Shown one piece after another: positions 60,123 through 64,000 of a stretch of DNA of 64,000 nucleotides. Numbering within the stretch: position 1 is the stretch's first letter; every line of letters begins with the position of its first letter. The stretch spans positions 186,001 to 250,000 of the forward strand of contig NZ_PPXG01000002.1 of the NCBI RefSeq assembly GCF_002909485.1. Direction: 5' to 3'. The notes under the pieces were generated by a model that was not told the DNA's origin, searched no databases, and saw nothing but the letters and a program-made list of their open reading frames with translations. The translations under genes and the position numbers were made by a program. The stretch comes from Stutzerimonas stutzeri. GTDB lineage: Bacteria > Pseudomonadota > Gammaproteobacteria > Pseudomonadales > Pseudomonadaceae.

Positions 60123-60800
60123 ATGTTGCTGCATATCCCGCAAGTATTGAGCAAGCAGGAAGTCGCTGCGTTACGTGCCGAGCTCGCGGCTCACGACTGG
60201 GTCGATGGCGGGCAAAGCTCTGGCGCGCAGGCCGCAGCCTTAAAGGACAACTTACAGTTCCCTGTCGAGTCACCTGCGTTCGCCGGACTCTCCCAGCGCG
60301 TCGCTGGTGCCTTGGGCCGCCATCCGTTGTTCGTCTCGGCGGTGCTGCCGCGCCACGTACTTCCGCCGATGTTCAATTGCTACAGCGCCGGCGGACGCTA
60401 CGGTAATCACGTCGACAACGCCCTGCAGCGCGATCGTTTCAGCGGCTTACAGGTGCGCACGGACGTTTCTACGACGGTATTCCTCAGTGAGCCGGAGGAA
60501 TACGAAGGCGGTGAGCTGATCGTCGAGGACACCTATGGCGAACACGAGGTGAAGCTTGCGGCCGGCGATGCCATCGTCTATCCGGCCACCAGTCTGCACC
60601 GCGTTGAGCCGGTCACCCAGGGCGCGCGTATCGCTTCGTTTCTTTGGACGCAGAGCTGGGTGCGCGACGCCTGGCAACGTAAGCTGTTGTTCGAACTGGA
60701 CATGAACATCCTCAAGTTGCGCACCCAGCTGGGTGATAGCGAGGAGGTTCTCGGCCTGACCAGCACCTATCACAATCTGCTGCGTCAATGGAGCGAGTGA
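60123..60800 (+). CDS. piuC: PiuC PKHD-type Fe(II)/2-oxoglutarate hydroxylase
   Basis: Non-haem iron dioxygenase family associated with iron uptake (YbiX/PiuC), 225 aa. The facial triad is His96-x-Asp98 (GNHVDN) and His159 (TSLHRVEP), with 2-oxoglutarate-binding Arg169 ten residues later. AGGAG precedes the start. The substrate is unknown; siderophore or receptor modification has been proposed. Its last codons overlap possible starts of the next gene. Confidence 0.93.
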   Translation: MLLHIPQVLSKQEVAALRAELAAHDWVDGGQSSGAQAAALKDNLQFPVESPAFAGLSQRVAGALGRHPLFVSAVLPRHVLPPMFNCYSAGGRYGNHVDNALQRDRFSGLQVRTDVSTTVFLSEPEEYEGGELIVEDTYGEHEVKLAAGDAIVYPATSLHRVEPVTQGARIASFLWTQSWVRDAWQRKLLFELDMNILKLRTQLGDSEEVLGLTSTYHNLLRQWSE

Positions 60801-60802
60801 GC

Positions 60803-61900
60803 ATGATGCGCCTGCCGCCGCTGAGCGAAATACCTGCCGATCTGGTCGCAGCTTGCGATTACCAGCGCTATGCCGAGTCCCGGTTGGATGCCAATGCCCT
60901 GGCCTACCTGCAGGGCGGCGCCGCCGATGAGCTGACCTGCCAGGCCAACTTGCAGGCATGGCAGGACTGGGCGCTGATTCCCCGGATGCTGCGCGACCTG
61001 CGCGGTGGTCATACCCGTTGCCAGCTACTCGGCGACTTGTTGCAGCACCCCATTGTGCTGGCGCCGATTGCCTACCAGCACCTGTTCCACGATGAAGGCG
61101 AGCGAGCCAGTGCGTTGGCCGCTGGCGTGATGGGCGGCGCGGCAGTGCTCAGCTCCTTCGCCTCCAGTCGCCTGGAAGATGTGGCTGAGGTGGGGCAGGG
61201 GCCGTTGTGGTTCCAGCTCTACTGGCAGGGCAACGGCCCGGATACCCTGGCGTTGGCGCAGCGTGCCGAAGCGGTCGGTTACCGAGCGCTGGTGCTGACC
61301 GTGGACGCGCCGGTTTCCGGGGTACGTAATCGCGAGCAGCGGGCGGGGTTCCGGTTGCCGGCAGAAATCCGCGCGATCAATGTCGAGCCGGCGGTGCACT
61401 TGCCCTCGGTGGCAGATGGCGGCAGTGCGGTGTTCGATGGGTTGATGGCCGTGGCGCCGAGGTGGGAGGACGTCGCCTGGCTGTGCGAGCGCAGCCGCCT
61501 GCCTGTGGTGCTCAAGGGCATTCTGCATGTCGAGGATGCACGTCTGGCGGTGCAAGCCGGAGCGACCGGAGTGATCGTCTCAAATCATGGCGGTCGCGTG
61601 CTGGACTCGAACTGGCCGGCGATCAAGTCGCTAACGGCGATCCGCGCCGAGTTGGGCGCGGACGTACCTGTGTTGGTGGATGGCGGCATTCGCCGTGGCA
61701 GTGATGTGTTCAAGGCGTTGGCCCTTGGAGCTGATGCGGTATTGATCGGGCGACCCTACGTCCACGCACTGGCCACGGCCGGCGCGCTCGGCGTGGCGCA
61801 CCTGCTCAGGCTGCTGCGTGAGGAGTTGGAAGTGACCATGGCGCTATGCGGGTGCCGAGATCTCGCCAGCGTCACCCCGGAGGCGCTGCGGCGAGTATAG
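60803..61900 (+). CDS. FMN-dependent alpha-hydroxy-acid oxidase/dehydrogenase
   Basis: LldD/glycolate-oxidase family flavoprotein of 365 aa that oxidises L-2-hydroxy acids to 2-oxo acids. All active-site positions are present: Tyr in AYLQGGAADE, Tyr in WFQLYWQG, Asp in LTVDAPVSG, Lys238 (VVLKGIL), and His262/Arg265 in SNHGGRVLD. No membrane-insertion loop is obvious, so it looks soluble. The ATG at 60803, two bases after the piuC stop, has GGAG nine bases upstream; an ATG at 60788 inside piuC is an alternative. Tight linkage suggests a role in siderophore processing. Confidence 0.88.
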   Translation: MMRLPPLSEIPADLVAACDYQRYAESRLDANALAYLQGGAADELTCQANLQAWQDWALIPRMLRDLRGGHTRCQLLGDLLQHPIVLAPIAYQHLFHDEGERASALAAGVMGGAAVLSSFASSRLEDVAEVGQGPLWFQLYWQGNGPDTLALAQRAEAVGYRALVLTVDAPVSGVRNREQRAGFRLPAEIRAINVEPAVHLPSVADGGSAVFDGLMAVAPRWEDVAWLCERSRLPVVLKGILHVEDARLAVQAGATGVIVSNHGGRVLDSNWPAIKSLTAIRAELGADVPVLVDGGIRRGSDVFKALALGADAVLIGRPYVHALATAGALGVAHLLRLLREELEVTMALCGCRDLASVTPEALRRV

Positions 61901-61915
61901 GCATGCCTCCAGCGG

Positions 61916-61969
61916 GGCTGTGTAATACCCATTGCGGCGCGCTGGAGCGCTCGAGGATTCCACACAGCC
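61916..61969. terminator. Convergent hairpin
   Basis: GGCTGTGT (61916-61923) and ACACAGCC (61962-61969) frame a smaller inner stem between two convergent genes. There is no U-run, so this is a weak call. Confidence 0.35.
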
Positions 61970-62002
61970 GCGATCATTAGCGGTGGTGGATGGGCACGCG
62001 GC

Positions 62003-63565
62003 TCAATATAGATCGCGCCGGTAGCGGCCGGCTTCACGCAGCGCGGCGACCTGCTTTTGACCGAGCAGGCCGTGCAGTAGCGCGTCGACGTCCTCACCCA
62101 TGCCCTTGAGGCTACCGCATACAAGCAGGCTTGCTCCCCCCTCGATCCAACTGCGCAACTCATCGGCCGCGTCGCGTAGCAGATGCTGCACGTAGACAGG
62201 CTGAGCCTGATCTCGGGAAAAGGCCAGGTCGAGGCGGGCCAGATGGCCGCTACGCTGCCAGGCGCATAGTTCGCTCTCGAAGAACATGTCACAGGCGGCA
62301 CTGCGTTCGCCGAACAGCAGCCAGTGGCCATGCTGCCCCAACTGCTGGCGCTCGTGCAGGTGGGCGCGCAGGCCGGCCAGACCGGTGCCGTTACCGATCA
62401 GGATCAGTGGACCACTGTCGGCCTCCAGGCGAAAGGCCGGGTTGGCGCGGATGCGCAGGTCAATAGCAGCACCCAGCGTCGCGTGCTGGCAAAGCCAGCC
62501 GGAACCCAGACCGAGATTGCCCACGGCATCCTGCTGCAGGCGTACCAGTAGCTCAAGCGCGCCGTCCGCGGGTAGCGAGGCGATCGAATAGTCGCGATGG
62601 GGCAGGCGCGGCAGCGCTTGCAGAAGGGCATCGGCGTTCAGCCCGTGCAGGGGCCCCGGATCATCCGGTAGCCGGCAGCGCGCCAGCTGCTCGATCAGCG
62701 ATTGACCCTCGCTGAGGATTTGTTGGCCTTCCAGTTCGAGCGCTCGTAGCAGCGCGGCGACCTTCTCAGGCGGCTGGCAGGGGCCTATTTCCGCGATATC
62801 GCCGGCCTGCCAGTTGGGCAGTGGCACATCGGCCGGGGGGCGCAGCTGCAGGTGGAAAGCCGGGCGCCCCTGACTGCCGGGGTTCAGGCAATGCCGTGCC
62901 TCCAGGCGCCAGCTCTGGTAGGCCGGCGCCTGCCAATCGGCGAAGTCTCGCTGACCCGCCAACAGGCCGAGCTGCTGCTGCCACTGGCGCAGTACGGTGG
63001 GATCGCAACGGTCGGCCTCGAGGCGGTCGAACAGCGGTCGAGCGCCGAGACGCTGCAGCTGGCTGTCCAGGCGATGGGCGAAACCGCAGAACTGCGGGTA
63101 ATGGCTGTCGCCTAGACCCAGCAGGGCGTAGTCGATCTGGCCCAGATCAATGCGAACGCCGTCCAGCCAGCGTTGGAAGCGGGCGGCATGGTCTGGCGCT
63201 TCGCCTTCTCCATAGGTGCTGGCCACCAACAACAAGCGCTGGCGCTTGGCGAGTCGCTCCGACGTCAGTGTGTCGATTGGCACGGCCTGGGCTTCAATAC
63301 CTGCCATGCGGAGCTGGCCCGCGCTGCGTTCGGCGATTTCGCGCGCCTGGCCGCCCTGGCTGGCGTAAGCGACCCAGAGTTCGCCGGTTTGGCTGAAGTC
63401 CGCACGTGGCTTGCGACTGAGAAAGCAGACGCCCAGCCAGGCGAGTACGGTCAGGCCAGCGCTGATCTCCCGTGGAGGTTGCAGCCACAGCAGCGCGCCA
63501 GCCAGCACCAGGCAGGCGAGCACGGGCCAGTAGCGCTGAAAGAGTGGGGTGGGTGAGGGTGTCAT
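62003..63565 (-). CDS. Membrane-anchored flavodoxin/ferredoxin-reductase-type oxidoreductase
   Basis: Diflavin reductase resembling the alpha subunit of sulfite reductase, 520 aa. It has one or two N-terminal hydrophobic segments (about 10-48), a flavodoxin-like FMN domain (LWVAYASQGGQAREIAERSA; STYGEGEAPDHA; LGLGDSHYPQFCGFA), an FAD domain (RDYSIASLP) and an NADPH domain (LILIGNGTGLAGLRAHL; CGSLKGMGEDV). In this context it may reduce imported ferric siderophore. PiuB-type proteins usually also have a PepSY part, which is absent here. The start is uncertain: a TTG at 63577 is also possible. Confidence 0.82.
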   Translation of the reverse strand: MTPSPTPLFQRYWPVLACLVLAGALLWLQPPREISAGLTVLAWLGVCFLSRKPRADFSQTGELWVAYASQGGQAREIAERSAGQLRMAGIEAQAVPIDTLTSERLAKRQRLLLVASTYGEGEAPDHAARFQRWLDGVRIDLGQIDYALLGLGDSHYPQFCGFAHRLDSQLQRLGARPLFDRLEADRCDPTVLRQWQQQLGLLAGQRDFADWQAPAYQSWRLEARHCLNPGSQGRPAFHLQLRPPADVPLPNWQAGDIAEIGPCQPPEKVAALLRALELEGQQILSEGQSLIEQLARCRLPDDPGPLHGLNADALLQALPRLPHRDYSIASLPADGALELLVRLQQDAVGNLGLGSGWLCQHATLGAAIDLRIRANPAFRLEADSGPLILIGNGTGLAGLRAHLHERQQLGQHGHWLLFGERSAACDMFFESELCAWQRSGHLARLDLAFSRDQAQPVYVQHLLRDAADELRSWIEGGASLLVCGSLKGMGEDVDALLHGLLGQKQVAALREAGRYRRDLY

Positions 63566-63581
63566 GGTATCCAGCAATCAG

Positions 63582-63644
63582 CTGTAGCTCGGATGCAGTC
63601 CGGAATGGTCGCGACGACCATCTCCAGACTGCATCGAGTTACAG
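63582..63644. repeat. Long palindromic element between the reductase and DUF4198 genes
   Basis: The arms CTGTAGCTCGGATGCAGTC... and ...GACTGCATCGAGTTACAG pair over about 28 bases with few mismatches and a tiny central loop. It begins 10 bases past the DUF4198 stop codon. It resembles a dispersed Pseudomonas palindromic repeat and would form a strong RNA hairpin within the operon. Confidence 0.7.
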
Positions 63645-63653
63645 GTGCAAGGC

Positions 63654-64000
63654 TCAGGGTGCCAGCACTTCCAGAGTGGCGCTGTAGCTTGCGCGGCGCT
63701 CGGTGGCCGGCTTGCTCACGCCCTTGTCGGTAGTCAGTTCGGCCTCCAGCCAGTACATGCCGGCTTCAGGCCAGGTGATGCTGACCTTGCCGTCGGCATC
63801 GGTCTTGGCGTTGATCTCGCCCAGTTCGTCGCGATAGCGGTTGCCGCCCGGGATGACGCTGATCTCGATATCCGCAGCCGGTTTGCCGTCGAGCAGGAAA
63901 ATGAACTCGGCCGCCTCACCCGCAAACAGGTCGTTGGGGTGGGTGACAGGCTTGAGCTCCAGACCCACGCCGGTCGGTGCGAGGACTTCGGTAGTGGGCG
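63654..64000 (-). CDS. DUF4198 domain protein (5' end outside window)
   Basis: Only the C-terminal ~115 residues are visible; the frame is open through the window end. The part seen reads VGLELKPVTHPNDLFAGE, then FIFLLDGKPAADIEISVIPGGNRYRDE and KVSITWPEAGMYWLEAEL, an Ig-like DUF4198 domain typical of exported proteins encoded beside TonB receptors and PepSY reductases. The upstream (off-window) operon genes probably include PepSY and DUF2271 types, which is inference. Confidence 0.8.
   Translation of the reverse strand, partial: PTTEVLAPTGVGLELKPVTHPNDLFAGEAAEFIFLLDGKPAADIEISVIPGGNRYRDELGEINAKTDADGKVSITWPEAGMYWLEAELTTDKGVSKPATERRASYSATLEVLAP

Overview
The window is chromosomal DNA from a gamma-proteobacterium of the Pseudomonas group, most likely the Stutzerimonas (Pseudomonas) stutzeri lineage. 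This rests on recognisable Pseudomonas gene neighbourhoods: fklB-[PA4570-like]-ispB-rplU-rpmA-obg-proB-creA-rpsT-murJ-ribF-ileS-lspA-fkpB-ispH, followed by the type IV minor pilin cluster and thiO; speC close to piuA-piuC; and an AsrA-type Lon protease. Base composition is high GC, except for an AT-richer stretch in the minor pilin genes. I saw no rRNA, tRNA, CRISPR array, prophage or transposase gene.

Layout. 1-8.5 kb: mscL (start codon just outside the window), a di-haem cytochrome c peroxidase behind a perfect Anr box, an AsrA/LonB-like protease, a small orphan gene flanked by DnaA-box-like sequences, a YqhA membrane protein, a DUF6482 gene, an iron-sulfur cryptochrome/photolyase overlapping a tiny DUF2256 zinc-ribbon gene, and an FKBP isomerase. 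8.3-21.7 kb: conserved housekeeping block (isoprenoid, ribosomal proteins, GTPase, proline, MurJ flippase, FAD synthesis, IleRS, signal peptidase II, IspH). 21.7-29.1 kb: minus-strand type IV pilus minor pilin cluster fimT, fimU-pilV-pilW-pilX-pilY1-pilE. 29.2-39.3 kb: thiO, a SUI1 factor, speA, several membrane proteins (DUF2214, MATE, a small two-helix protein, YdcZ), an SdiA-regulated beta-propeller protein, two tandem DUF4136 lipoproteins, CmoM and a MazG-like hydrolase. 39.3-48.6 kb: fruR divergent from fruB-fruK-fruA, then a PQQ glucose dehydrogenase. 48.6-52.5 kb: DUF559 nuclease-fold gene between hairpin repeats, prfC, speC with a long leader. 52.7-64 kb: a MacAB/PvdRT-type tripartite exporter, then an iron locus: TonB receptor (piuA-like), piuC, an alpha-hydroxy-acid oxidase overlapping piuC, and an opposing flavodoxin-type reductase plus a DUF4198 protein that runs off the window.

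How the genes work together. The fru operon imports fructose as fructose-1-phosphate and converts it to fructose-1,6-bisphosphate; a perfect TGAAACGTTTCA operator in the fruR-fruB gap and an A-rich Hfq/Crc-like motif before fruB give a plausible control circuit. The 57.7-64 kb locus looks like a siderophore uptake and processing module: outer-membrane import, a 2-oxoglutarate hydroxylase, a 2-hydroxy-acid oxidase and a membrane-tethered reductase, with a Fur-like box in front. The neighbouring tripartite exporter could export siderophore or recycle it.

The best candidates for undescribed biology are the translationally coupled photolyase-DUF2256 pair, the piuC/alpha-hydroxy-acid oxidase pair, the speC leader with an 18-codon upstream ORF overlapping the speC start, and the DnaA-box cluster at 4.3-4.8 kb.
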